DNA of 43,860 bases from Acidobacteriaceae bacterium (GTDB lineage Bacteria > Acidobacteriota > Terriglobia > Terriglobales > Acidobacteriaceae): assembly GCA_027365415.1 (NCBI GenBank), contig DAHXNK010000006.1:1-43860 (forward strand), read 5' to 3'. Position 1 is the first letter of the stretch. Each line of letters begins with the position of its first letter. Below are positions 27,287 to 37,174 of this stretch, in pieces. The translations under genes and the position numbers were made by a program. Under the pieces are notes generated by a model that was not told the origin of the DNA, searched no databases, and saw only the letters and a program-made list of their open reading frames with translations.

Positions 27287-27916
27287 ATGAAACAAAAGCT
27301 CCTACTGCTGTTGGCCCACGGGAAAATTGTTTTGCTCGGAGTGCTGAAGCCGCTCGGCTTCTGGGGTGTCGCTGCGCTGGCTGCGCTCGATTCCTCCTCC
27401 ATCGCCATTCCGATGGACATCATCGTCGCGGGCTACATCTGGGCCGACCGCAAACATTTCTGGCTCTACGCGCTGATGGTGGGGCTGGGATCAGCGGTAG
27501 GCAGCTTGGTTCCATTTTTTATTGGCCGCGCCGGGGGAGAATTGGTACTGCTGCGCCGCGTCAACCACGCAAAATTCGAGCAGATGCGCGCCCGCTTTGC
27601 GCGGCAGAGCTTCTGGGCCGTGCTGATCCCCGCCACGATGCCGCCGCCTACGCCTTTTAAGCTCTTCGCCTTTGGCGCGGGCGTTTTTGAGATGGGCATC
27701 CTGCCCTATATGGCTGCGGTCTTCTGCGGACGAACGCTGCATTATCTTGTGCTGGGGATTTTGACTGTGCGCTACGGCCCGCAGATCGTCGAGATGGTGC
27801 TGCATCAAACCAGCCGCCACGCCGGAGCCATGCTGCTGGTCGCGGGGTCACTGCTGGCGGCGCTGCTGTTCTTCCTCTGGCAAAAGCATAGACAGAAACA
27901 CGGTGCCGCAGAATAA
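27287..27916 (+). CDS. VTT/DedA-type membrane protein (YqaA-like)
   Basis: The 209-residue protein has about five hydrophobic segments and the VTT signature region: LAALDSSSIAIPMDII, then IPATMPPPTPFKLFAFGAGV, then MAAVFCGRTLHYLVLGIL. VTT proteins include lipid scramblases. It lacks the rhodanese domain found on the DedA protein at 14003-14962. The ATG has only a weak ribosome site and lies 20 bp after the mog-like stop, so the two may share a transcript. The function here is not known. Confidence 0.8.
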   Translation: MKQKLLLLLAHGKIVLLGVLKPLGFWGVAALAALDSSSIAIPMDIIVAGYIWADRKHFWLYALMVGLGSAVGSLVPFFIGRAGGELVLLRRVNHAKFEQMRARFARQSFWAVLIPATMPPPTPFKLFAFGAGVFEMGILPYMAAVFCGRTLHYLVLGILTVRYGPQIVEMVLHQTSRHAGAMLLVAGSLLAALLFFLWQKHRQKHGAAE

Positions 27917-27923
27917 AAATTCC

Positions 27924-28463
27924 CTACCCGATTATTGCTCCGTGCTGGCGCTGCTGCCAGGCCTCCGCCGTGCGCCGCGCCAGAACCGGAATGCCAAAGA
28001 CTGCGCTGGTCAGCAATGTCGTCGAGAGCACGTCGTTGCGATAGAAGGGCAGGCCCGCGATGTAGCAGGCCGTCAGACCGCCCAGCGTGTGCGGGTACAA
28101 GCCAAAGCCCATCCAAGCAGCAAAATTGCTAAGCACAAAAAATGAGGTGGAAGAGGTCAGCGCGGCTCCCACCACGCGATCTGCCGTTACCTGCCCGCGC
28201 AGCATCGCCCAGCCCAGAAAGCACGCGCCCAGATACCAGGCCCATGTAACCAGATACTCCTGCAGATGGAAGGGGTATCTATAGACAAATACGGTCAGGT
28301 AGTAATCCGTGGCCGCCAGCACAACCACGGGCAGAAAGAACTGCCGTGGGCTGCGGCGCGCTCCAAAATAGAGCAAAGAAGCGCCGACGGCGGTGAAGTT
28401 CCACCACGGGTGCGGAAGAATGCGGCTGAAAACAGCCCCCAGCAAAAACAAATATCCTGACAT
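27924..28463 (-). CDS. integral membrane protein, DUF6580-like
   Basis: The 179-residue protein has about five helices and the pattern RILPHPWWNFTAVGAS followed by DYYLTVFVY, a layout I associate with DUF6580. A well-placed ribosome site (GGAGGAGAT) precedes the ATG. The family assignment is by recall. DUF6580 proteins are similar in size to small substrate-binding membrane subunits of vitamin transporters, but no partner ATPase is seen. It ends 8 bp from the end of the convergent VTT gene. Confidence 0.75.
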   Translation of the reverse strand: MSGYLFLLGAVFSRILPHPWWNFTAVGASLLYFGARRSPRQFFLPVVVLAATDYYLTVFVYRYPFHLQEYLVTWAWYLGACFLGWAMLRGQVTADRVVGAALTSSTSFFVLSNFAAWMGFGLYPHTLGGLTACYIAGLPFYRNDVLSTTLLTSAVFGIPVLARRTAEAWQQRQHGAIIG

Positions 28464-28590
28464 ACATCTCCTCCGCAGCCCCGCGCAAGAAATTCAGCCT
28501 TGCGTGGCCCGCACCTTCATTCTCTGGGCAAAAGCGAAGATGGTCAAGCGAACATGGCGGCATCAACGCTTCAGTATTGGATGCGAGGCT

Positions 28591-29661
28591 TCAGCGCTGC
28601 ACGTGGCCATCGAGTTCCATAGTGTCGATCTGGCCATTGGGCGCGACCGTCACCGATCCGCTGAGAGGCGGGTGGCTGCGGCCATGCCAGAAAAGCACGT
28701 CGTAGGTAAAGCGCAAATCGCGAAAAAAAATCCGCGTGTAGTGCCCGCCGCCGGGTTGCTCGCCAAAGGTGCCATCCTCTTCCACCAGCGGAAATTTCGA
28801 CCAATCGAGGTACGCGTGGCCCAGCCAGGAGCGCTCAGCGGCCAGAATCGCGGGCGTTACCGGCGGCTTGTAATACGTAGCTTCTGAAGCGCGCTCAATC
28901 CCCTCCCCGGTATGCAGATTCAAAATGGCCGTGCGGTAGGCATCCTTGGTCTCCACCACCATGTACCAGCGAAGGGGATCAACCGGGTAGGGATTGGCGG
29001 AGATTCGCGTCGCGGCTTCCGTCGTGATGGGCTGATTTTCCAGCAAATGAATGGCGACCCGATGCTCGGCCCAGCGCCAGCTCCACAGCATGACTGCTGC
29101 GCTGAGCGCAAAGATGGCCCATCGCTGGCCGCGAAAGCGTGGACACCGAAAACCAATCTCGCGATCCGCCATCCCGAAAATAGCTGGAGCCACCACCCCC
29201 AGCAGGAGTGCGGCGAAGAGAATCGGGTCAAAAAGAAAAACGAAACTGCCAGCATACCAGTGCGCGTTGAAAGGAAAAAATGGACGCACCCCATAGCTAG
29301 TCGTCCAATCCAGAAAGATATGGCTCAGATCGGCCAGCAGCGCAAAGAACCAGATCAGCCCCCAGCGAATTGGGGGACTGCCCTCGCGCTGGAAGTGATA
29401 GCCGCGCATCCGCTGCCGCCAATAATGCCACAACCAGACCACTCCCGTTACGGCCAGCGCCATGATCGGCGCGCCCAGTAGGGAGTGCGTGATGCCACGA
29501 TGATGCTGGAGCGCGGCGACCGGACCGCGAAATCCCCAGAGCATGTCGATATCTGGAGCCTCTGCGGCCAGCGTCATCGCCAGCGTGGCGTATGCGGTTT
29601 TCCGGTTGAAACCAGAGCGTCCCAAACACGCGCCCGTAAGAAAATGTGTGACAGGTTCCAT
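28591..29661 (-). CDS. membrane-bound metal-dependent hydrolase (DUF457/YdjM-like)
   Basis: The 356-residue protein opens with the family signature MEPVTHFLTGACLGR and has the His/Asp-rich pieces EAPDIDML, HHRGITHSLLG and LLADLSHIFLDWTTSYG typical of this putative metal-dependent membrane hydrolase family. Five hydrophobic segments occupy the first 210 residues; about 140 residues of soluble domain follow, an extension seen in longer members. No substrate is known for the family. It stands alone on the minus strand, 127 bp from the DUF6580-like gene. Confidence 0.85.
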   Translation of the reverse strand: MEPVTHFLTGACLGRSGFNRKTAYATLAMTLAAEAPDIDMLWGFRGPVAALQHHRGITHSLLGAPIMALAVTGVVWLWHYWRQRMRGYHFQREGSPPIRWGLIWFFALLADLSHIFLDWTTSYGVRPFFPFNAHWYAGSFVFLFDPILFAALLLGVVAPAIFGMADREIGFRCPRFRGQRWAIFALSAAVMLWSWRWAEHRVAIHLLENQPITTEAATRISANPYPVDPLRWYMVVETKDAYRTAILNLHTGEGIERASEATYYKPPVTPAILAAERSWLGHAYLDWSKFPLVEEDGTFGEQPGGGHYTRIFFRDLRFTYDVLFWHGRSHPPLSGSVTVAPNGQIDTMELDGHVQR

Positions 29662-29752
29662 CTACTGTTGAGCATACATTGGAACAGACAAATTTCCCCG
29701 CGTGAATTTTGTCTATTCTCGCAGGGAGAAATCTGAAATCTTCAGTGATATC

Positions 29753-29956
29753 CTACTTGTCGGTGTTGCACCGGGAACAAGTACGAATACCGAGCAGGCT
29801 GTACATGGGGCAAGCCCCCGTCAGTCCGGTAAGCAGTGGAACCAGACCAATAAAGCCAAACCAGCGTACTGGCCCATGTAGAACGAACAACAGGCTCAAT
29901 ACTCCAATCCCCATGACGATACGAATCAGGCGATCTAAACTTCCTTCATTTTTCAT
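29753..29956 (-). CDS. DUF2892 small membrane protein
   Basis: From the ATG at 29956, preceded by GAGGAG, the protein is 67 residues: a short charged start (NEGSLDRLIRIVMG), two helices and a Cys-containing end (TGACPMYSLLGIRTCSRCN), with the usual DUF2892 GPVRWFGFIGLVPLLTG. DUF2892 domains are also found in YgaP-type rhodanese proteins and often sit near sulfur or redox genes. A Crp-type palindrome and a possible promoter lie upstream (30037-30100), so it is probably under the adjacent Crp/Fnr regulator. Confidence 0.88.
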   Translation of the reverse strand: MKNEGSLDRLIRIVMGIGVLSLLFVLHGPVRWFGFIGLVPLLTGLTGACPMYSLLGIRTCSRCNTDK

Positions 29957-30036
29957 TGCATATCTCCTCAAAGTAACAGGGGATTTACGGGTTGCGTTCG
30001 TTCCCCCTGTCCCCATTGTTTTCTGCAGGCAGCATC

Positions 30037-30042
30037 ATTATC
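30037..30042 (-). promoter_or_regulatory. candidate -10 box (GATAAT) for the DUF2892 gene
   Basis: On the minus strand GATAAT (5 of 6 to consensus) would place transcription start near 30030, giving a leader of about 74 nt. No clear -35 is at 17 bp, as expected for an activator-dependent promoter. The centre of the palindrome at 30083-30100 would then be at about -61.5. Confidence 0.35.
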
Positions 30043-30082
30043 CACCCACGGGTTGAAGATAGGCTTTGTGGAACATGCGGGT

Positions 30083-30100
30083 CTGTAACTTTAGTTACAG
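30083..30100. promoter_or_regulatory. Crp/Fnr-type palindromic operator
   Basis: CTGTAACT-TT-AGTTACAG is an 8 bp perfect inverted repeat with a 2 bp centre. Read as TGTAA-N6-TTACA it has the 5-6-5 architecture of Crp sites (TGTGA-N6-TCACA). It lies between the crp/fnr stop (30116) and the DUF2892 gene. No T tract follows on the minus strand, so it is not a terminator. The adjacent regulator is the likely binder. Confidence 0.65.
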
Positions 30101-30115
30101 AGTGGAGCGAGAAAC

Positions 30116-30781
30116 TCAAATGTCGCTGGCCGCATGCTGCAGCAACTCGCGATTCACAACGGTAACGTGTTCCCGACCCAGGCGAACGATCCCTTGCACT
30201 TCAAAATTGCGCAGCAAGCGGCTAATAACTTCTCGCACGCTACCCAATTCTTCGGCAATTTGCTGATGCGACATCGCCAGATCACCGCGTTCCAACAGCA
30301 GTCGCGCCAGCCTTTGATCGGTTTTGGCAAACGCTATAGCCTCCACCAGTTGCATCAATTCACTCAGACGCTTGCCCATCTCAGCAAAGACCATGCGTCG
30401 AAATGCCCCCTGAGCAGTCATCAGCGATTCAAATAGCGGCGCAGGCAGTCCAACCAAGGACAACTCTGTTTCCGCCTGGCCGCGAACGGCATACGGCACA
30501 TTGCCCAGCAGACAACTGCTGCTGATTGGACAAATTTCTCCCGGCTCCTTGCGATACAGCACAATCTCGCGTCCCGATGCCGACGCTTTCACCACTTTCA
30601 TGGATCCGGACATGAGCAGGGGAAAAATGCGGCACGGCATGCCATCATTGAAAAGAATCGCACCGGCAGGCATGGTGCTCTGCATGGCGTTTGCGGCAAA
30701 TTCAAGATTCAATGGCTCCGGCATGTTGCGAAGAGATGGGAAAAGCTCCAAAATGCGTTGATGGGCTATGTGCGAAAGCAT
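30116..30781 (-). CDS. Crp/Fnr-family transcriptional regulator with cysteine pair in the sensor domain
   Basis: The 221-residue protein has an N-terminal cNMP-binding-like beta-roll and a C-terminal HTH (SHQQIAEELGSVREVISRLL). The DNA-recognition helix carries SVREVISR, compatible with a TGTAA-type half-site. The sensor has C84-PISSS-C90, in GEICPISSSCLL, and C50. No N-terminal Fnr-type iron-sulfur cysteines are present, so the sensing would be by the C84/C90 pair, perhaps redox or metal. It is divergent from ligA and upstream of the DUF2892 gene, its likely target. Confidence 0.88.
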   Translation of the reverse strand: MLSHIAHQRILELFPSLRNMPEPLNLEFAANAMQSTMPAGAILFNDGMPCRIFPLLMSGSMKVVKASASGREIVLYRKEPGEICPISSSCLLGNVPYAVRGQAETELSLVGLPAPLFESLMTAQGAFRRMVFAEMGKRLSELMQLVEAIAFAKTDQRLARLLLERGDLAMSHQQIAEELGSVREVISRLLRNFEVQGIVRLGREHVTVVNRELLQHAASDI

Positions 30782-30803
30782 AAAGATATTCGTTTAGAAA
30801 TAG

Positions 30804-32891
<2,088 letters not shown>

Positions 32892-32940
32892 ACCGCCGAT
32901 ATTCCCTGGTTTAACAACCGAGACCCGGTGCACACTGCGA

Positions 32941-34062
32941 TTACTTCGGCGCGAAGTATCCCTTGCGCACGCGCACCTTGTAGCGGCGATCCATCGCGAC
33001 CAGATAGATGGGGCGAAATGCGCCGTTGGCCTTGAAGTCTGCCGGTTTATAGATCAGCGAATACTGGCTGCGCAATTCCTCCTGAATAGAGAGAAACGCG
33101 GAGGCAACATTTTCCATGCGCGGAGGATAAATAGCGCGTCCGCCGGTGGCCTCGGCCATCGCCTTCAACACATCATCGCCGCGATCGCGGCTGGGACTAT
33201 TGTCGGTGCTGATGGCATACAGAATCGTATCAGCGCGCTGACACATTCTAACGGCATCGTCGAGGTCGGCATGGCTCTGATTGTCGTCTCCATCCGAAAC
33301 CAGAATGATGGCCTTGCGCACGTTCGTGGGGCCGTGCAGCGGCAGCATCTTGTCGCGACAGGCCGTGTAAACAGCATCGTAGAGCGCGGTACCACCGCCC
33401 GGTTCCAGTTTACGGATGCCCGTCTCCAACAGATCGTCGTTGTTGGTGAAGTCCTGCGTCAGATCCGGCACAACATCGAAGCCCATGACAAAGGCCTGAT
33501 CCACTTGCGGACGCAGAATGTCGAGAAGAAATTCCACGGCGGCATTCTGCTCAAAGTGAAAGCGCGAGCGAATGGAGTTGCTGGCATCAATCAACAGGCC
33601 CACGCGCAGCGGCAGATCGGTCTGCTGGGTAAAGCTGTAGACCTCATCCGGGCGCAGGTGGTTGTCCAGCAGTGCAAAATCGCTCTCTTGTAGATTGCGG
33701 ACAAAGTGCCCATGCTTATCGACCACGGTGAAGAGCAGATCGACTTCATTGACCGTGGCGCGGATGCTATATTCCCCGTTCTGCTGGGCAACAGCTCCGC
33801 TGCCCGCCGCTGCCCCTGCGCTTGGAGCGGGCGAACTGCTCTGCGCTGGCGGCGGCGATGCCGATTGCCCCAGTTTGGACTGGGGCAGCGTATCGAGTGG
33901 CACGGCGGCGGCATCCTTCAACGGCTTGGCGGGGATGCCCGCAGGCGCGGAGGTGTTTTGCGCCGAAATCCGGACGACAAAAAAGAACAACCATGCCATA
34001 CAAAAAAAGCACTGCGAAACCCGCCATGCGCTACGCCGAAATATAAAATTCCGTTCCATCAT
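32941..34062 (-). CDS. VWFA-related Acidobacterial domain protein with intact metal site
   Basis: The 373-residue secreted protein has a signal peptide, a Pro/Ser/Ala-rich spacer to about residue 95, and a von Willebrand A domain. The metal site is complete: D159-A-S161-N-S163, the Thr loop (GGTALYDA) and SDGDDN. The ending SQYSLIYKPADFKANG then VRVRKGYFAPK is the family's typical close. It is a probable adhesion or scaffold protein outside the membrane; no partner is known. It contrasts with the 15012-16073 paralogue, which has lost these residues. Confidence 0.88.
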   Translation of the reverse strand: MMERNFIFRRSAWRVSQCFFCMAWLFFFVVRISAQNTSAPAGIPAKPLKDAAAVPLDTLPQSKLGQSASPPPAQSSSPAPSAGAAAGSGAVAQQNGEYSIRATVNEVDLLFTVVDKHGHFVRNLQESDFALLDNHLRPDEVYSFTQQTDLPLRVGLLIDASNSIRSRFHFEQNAAVEFLLDILRPQVDQAFVMGFDVVPDLTQDFTNNDDLLETGIRKLEPGGGTALYDAVYTACRDKMLPLHGPTNVRKAIILVSDGDDNQSHADLDDAVRMCQRADTILYAISTDNSPSRDRGDDVLKAMAEATGGRAIYPPRMENVASAFLSIQEELRSQYSLIYKPADFKANGAFRPIYLVAMDRRYKVRVRKGYFAPK

Positions 34063-34085
34063 TTGCCTAGAATCCCACCAGTTCC

Positions 34086-35183
34086 CTAAATGGTATCAGT
34101 GATCCCCAATGGAGTTGAAGCTCGAATGTGCTGGAGCGTCGCTGCCAGATCCGCTGGGAGTGGAACCCGGAACTCCATCTGCTTTCCGGTCTCTGGATGG
34201 AGGAAACGCAATTGAGCTGCGTGGAGAAAATTTCGGTTCAGCGTAAAGCTTTCTGGCGAATGCGCGGGTTGGCGACGAGCGCGCGGCGTGGCTGCCTTCC
34301 CCGACTTGGGCGCAAGGGTCGCAACGGGAGAAACATGCTCCGGCGCTCCGTAGAGCGTGTCGCCCACCACCGGATGCCCGATGGAAGAGAGATGTACGCG
34401 AATCTGGTGCGTGCGTCCCGTCTCAATCCGCACCTCCAGCAGCGTGAATTTCCCAAACGCGCCGGTGATGCGCTCCTGCACGCGATAATGCGAGATGGCG
34501 CTACGGCCTCCGCTGCGCCGCGTGGTCATGCGCGTGCGATGCACGCGGTCGCGACGGATCGACGCATCAATGGTTCCCTTCTCGCGCTCAACGTGCCCAT
34601 GCACCAGCGCGATGTAGGTCTTCTCAATATGGCGATCGGCGAACATGGCCGCCAGATGACGATGCGCGTTGTCATGTTTTGCGACCAGAATCAGGCCGCT
34701 GGTTTGCTTGTCCAGGCGATGCACGATACCAGGGCGAATTGGCCCGGAGATGCTGGAAAGCGCGTCGAGATTGCCAAAATAATGCAGCAGCGCGTTGACC
34801 AGAGTGCCGCGACTGCGCGCATCTTCCGTTGCGCCGGAGCCAGCATGAACCATCATGCCAGCCGGCTTGTGAATGACCGCCAGATGCTCGTCCTCATACA
34901 CAATGTCGAGAGGAATGTCTTCAGCCACAGCACGCAAGGGTTCAGGGGATAGATCGCCCACCACGCTAACCTGCTCGCCCACCCGCACCTTCCACGAAGC
35001 CTTCACGCTTGCGCCATTCACCTGAACCTGGCCGCGCTCAATCCACTGCTGCACCCGCGAGCGGCTGACATCGGGCAAGTGCTGCACGAGAAATTGATCC
35101 AACCGCTGCCCAACCGCGTCGGCATCTACAGATATTTCGCGGGCAGTTGCTGGATCGAAAAATTCTGGAGATTCAGAGGCCAT
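34086..35183 (-). CDS. RluD-like 23S rRNA pseudouridine synthase
   Basis: From the ATG at 35183 the protein is 365 residues: an S4 RNA-binding domain (RLDQFLVQHL, SRSRVQQWIERGQVQVNG), then the pseudouridine synthase core with the catalytic Asp in HRLDKQTSGL, followed by TYIALVHG and ETGRTHQIRVHLSSIGHPVVGD. RluD makes pseudouridine in helix 69 of 23S rRNA. A linker with Arg/Pro (about 30 residues) sits before the last strand, FLHAAQLRF. The start overlaps the lgt end by 11 bp. Confidence 0.93.
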   Translation of the reverse strand: MASESPEFFDPATAREISVDADAVGQRLDQFLVQHLPDVSRSRVQQWIERGQVQVNGASVKASWKVRVGEQVSVVGDLSPEPLRAVAEDIPLDIVYEDEHLAVIHKPAGMMVHAGSGATEDARSRGTLVNALLHYFGNLDALSSISGPIRPGIVHRLDKQTSGLILVAKHDNAHRHLAAMFADRHIEKTYIALVHGHVEREKGTIDASIRRDRVHRTRMTTRRSGGRSAISHYRVQERITGAFGKFTLLEVRIETGRTHQIRVHLSSIGHPVVGDTLYGAPEHVSPVATLAPKSGKAATPRARRQPAHSPESFTLNRNFLHAAQLRFLHPETGKQMEFRVPLPADLAATLQHIRASTPLGITDTI

Positions 35184-35988
35184 CGGGTTCCTGTCGATGC
35201 AGTGCTTCCTGTTGATGCGGTGCGCTGCGTTCCAGCCACAGCAGCGCTCCTGCAATCACCATGACAATGGCGATGCCTTGCTGCATGGAAAGCATTCCGT
35301 GGAAAAATGTGGAATCAACATCGCCGCGAAAAAATTCAATTCCGAAGCGAACCAGTCCGTAGAAAAACAACCATGCGCCGATTGCTTCGCCCTCCTGCCG
35401 CTGCCGGGGCAGCAGCCACAGCAGAAACGCGCACAAGAAAAGCTCCGCCAGACACGCATAGAGCTGCGTGGGATGCAGGCGAATGCCCAAAGGCGTACCC
35501 GACCAATAGGTGGCCCAGGGATTGCGATAGACCACGCCCCACGGCAACGCCGTCGGCGCGCCGTAGTTGGAGCCAGCAGCAAAGGCACCGAGATTCGCAA
35601 AAACATCTGCCAGAGCCAGCGCCGGAGCCGCAGCGTCGAGGGTACGCAGCAATGGCATTTTTTTTGCGCGGAGATAAAACAATCCCGCCAACAGCGCCAG
35701 AACAAATCCGTCCAGCAGCGTGCTGCGCGACTGCGGAATGGACAGGCTGAGCATCAGCAGGGGATACCGAAGAAAATCCCGCCAGTTCTCAACCATCAGC
35801 AGCATTTTGGAACCAAGCAGCGCGCTAAAGACCACCAGCATACTTAGATTCCACATAGATTCTGGATCGATTCGCAGCCGCCGTGCCGTGTGCAAAGCTA
35901 GAAACAGCGCCGCGACCATCCCAATCGCAAGACATGCGCCATAGGTGGGCAGCGTAAAGGGGCCGAACTGAAAGAGGCGTGGATACAC
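35173..35988 (-). CDS. lgt: prolipoprotein diacylglyceryl transferase
   Basis: The 271-residue membrane protein has about seven helices and matches Lgt: LFQFGPFTLPTYGACLA at the start, and HPTQLYACLAELFL. The stretch between (FANLGAFAAGSNYG) is a shortened or altered form of the usual GRxGNFxNxE motif. It transfers diacylglycerol to the lipobox Cys of prolipoproteins. The start is GTG at 35988. Its 3' end overlaps the rluD-like start. The 6S RNA gene lies just upstream on the same strand. Confidence 0.9.
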   Translation of the reverse strand: MYPRLFQFGPFTLPTYGACLAIGMVAALFLALHTARRLRIDPESMWNLSMLVVFSALLGSKMLLMVENWRDFLRYPLLMLSLSIPQSRSTLLDGFVLALLAGLFYLRAKKMPLLRTLDAAAPALALADVFANLGAFAAGSNYGAPTALPWGVVYRNPWATYWSGTPLGIRLHPTQLYACLAELFLCAFLLWLLPRQRQEGEAIGAWLFFYGLVRFGIEFFRGDVDSTFFHGMLSMQQGIAIVMVIAGALLWLERSAPHQQEALHRQEPDGL

Positions 35989-36040
35989 AGCGGAGGTAAA
36001 TGAAAATCAATCATCAATCCAGAAAATAAAATCTGGATCA

Positions 36041-36241
36041 GGAAATAAAACCGACCCGCTGGGCCGTGCAGGAGTGCGCCGGTGAACCCGTCCTAAGACG
36101 GCGGGAACCCGCCGAGGCTCTTTAGGCGTTCCGAACTGGCGGACAGCACACCAAGCCTGTATATCGAGTCAAGTCCCCTGTTCAATGAATGTTGGTTCAA
36201 CCAGCGTGAACTCCCATACCTGCTTTGCAGGCCGGTTTCTA
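36041..36241 (-). ncRNA. ssrS: 6S RNA
   Basis: Minus-strand RNA of about 195-200 nt with the 6S fold. The closing stem pairs 36227-36238 with 36048-36059 (12 consecutive pairs, two G-U). The next arm pairs 36210-36214 with 36071-36075, 36201-36205 with 36078-36082, and 36194-36199 with 36083-36088 (one-base bulge at 36200). A large central bubble follows, with the small hairpin CGGCGGG-TT-CCCGCCG at 36099-36114 on its 3' side. The U-rich end (GGTTTTATTTCC) fits a terminator. 6S RNA binds sigma-70 RNA polymerase as an open-promoter mimic. The location just after zapA matches the zapA-ssrS order of other bacteria. Confidence 0.85.
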
Positions 36242-36247
36242 CCTTGG

Positions 36248-36276
36248 ATGCTACGGATGCACAGCGCAATTAGCAA
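36248..36276 (-). promoter_or_regulatory. promoter of the 6S RNA gene
   Basis: On the minus strand -35 TTGCTA (36271-36276) and -10 TAGCAT (36248-36253) are separated by exactly 17 bp. Transcription would start near 36241, just outside the closing stem of the 6S RNA. The match to consensus is 4 of 6 for each element. Confidence 0.5.
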
Positions 36277-36318
36277 GTGGAATCGAGCGCAGACTGCGCA
36301 TTTCTGGAATCACAGGAA

Positions 36319-36666
36319 TTATCCGGCCTTGCGCGTGCCGTCCAGCACGGCATCGAGCATTTCGGCCAGCGTCTCGGCGCGGGTCTTGATAGCCTGCTGC
36401 ATCTGGCCACTGTGCGCGTCATTTTTTTGCTGCAAAATGACCAGTTCATCAGCAATGTTCAACGCGGCTAGCACAGCGACGCGCAGGGAATCCACTGTGG
36501 TGCCCTGCTGCGCGACGGCGCGCATTTTGGCATCGACCAACGCGGCCAACTGTTGCAGATACTTTGGATCGGGGCCACGCAGATGATAGGACTGATCGTA
36601 GATATCGACGACGATGCTTTCGGCAACGATGTTCTCGCCTAAGGGGGCCTTCAAGTCTTGATCCAT
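36319..36666 (-). CDS. zapA: cell division protein ZapA
   Basis: From the ATG at 36666 (ribosome site AGGAGGAG) the protein is 115 residues. It has the ZapA fold: VVDIYDQSYHLRGPDPKYLQ, LAALVDAKMRAVAQ, and a helical C-terminus with VLAALNIADELV. ZapA cross-links FtsZ filaments at the division site. It is 25 bp downstream of the zapB-like gene and 80 bp upstream of the 6S RNA. Confidence 0.92.
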   Translation of the reverse strand: MDQDLKAPLGENIVAESIVVDIYDQSYHLRGPDPKYLQQLAALVDAKMRAVAQQGTTVDSLRVAVLAALNIADELVILQQKNDAHSGQMQQAIKTRAETLAEMLDAVLDGTRKAG

Positions 36667-36691
36667 ACGAAGCTCCTCCTGATCCGAAAAT

Positions 36692-36976
36692 TCACGAAGC
36701 GGCAATGGCATCGAGATTTTCCAGCAGTCGCTCCACGCGCTGACGCACGGCATCCCGTTCCTTGTTCAACTCGGCCAGCTCGCGGCGCAGGTCGGCCATT
36801 TCCATGCCATGCAGCTCCAGTTCTTCCTGGGCACTCGCCAGTTGCTTCTCCACCGTGGCGCGTTGTTCACGCTCCGCGCGCAGCAGATCAATGGTACGCA
36901 CCACGCGCTGTTCCAGAGCGGAAAACGTGTCCGACGTAAGGGCCAATTCTTGTTCTTTTACCGCCGTCATATTCAT
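36692..36976 (-). CDS. small coiled-coil protein, ZapB-like
   Basis: The 94-residue protein (ATG at 36976) is almost entirely heptad-repeat helix, with alternating Leu and charged residues (LEQRVVRTIDLLRAEREQRA, then ELAELNKERDAVRQRVERLL). It resembles the short coiled coils of ZapB and precedes zapA. No enzymatic motif is seen. The start is uncertain: ATG at 36970 is also in frame and neither has a good ribosome site. Confidence 0.7.
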   Translation of the reverse strand: MNMTAVKEQELALTSDTFSALEQRVVRTIDLLRAEREQRATVEKQLASAQEELELHGMEMADLRRELAELNKERDAVRQRVERLLENLDAIAAS

Positions 36977-37003
36977 AGGAGTTCGGGAAACGCTCTTGGC
37001 GCA

Positions 37004-37009
37004 AGTATA
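37004..37009 (-). promoter_or_regulatory. candidate -10 box (TATACT) for zapB-zapA
   Basis: TATACT (5 of 6 to consensus) on the minus strand would give a transcript starting near 36997, about 20 nt before the zapB-like ATG. The -35 region (around 37027-37033) is T-rich and weak. The remainder of 36977-37174 shows no gene. Confidence 0.35.
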
Positions 37010-37174
37010 GCGCGGGTATAAAAAAATAAACAGAAAGTATTTGTTCAAAACGTTTGAGGGAATCTCTTCCGCTCGTAGATTGTCTGGATTCTTCGCAACG
37101 CCTGCCCGGAACAAAGCCGAAGGGCGCAGAATGACTCTGTTGTTATTGGGAGGGAACGGAGGGTGCGAGGCGAG

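Noticed and set aside
30083-30100. Palindrome considered as a terminator for the crp/fnr gene
   Set aside because: AT-containing stem and no T tract on the minus strand; operator architecture fits better.
37100-37174. Hairpin-like GC sequence after pheT considered as a terminator
   Set aside because: The stem is weak and not followed by a T tract on the minus strand.
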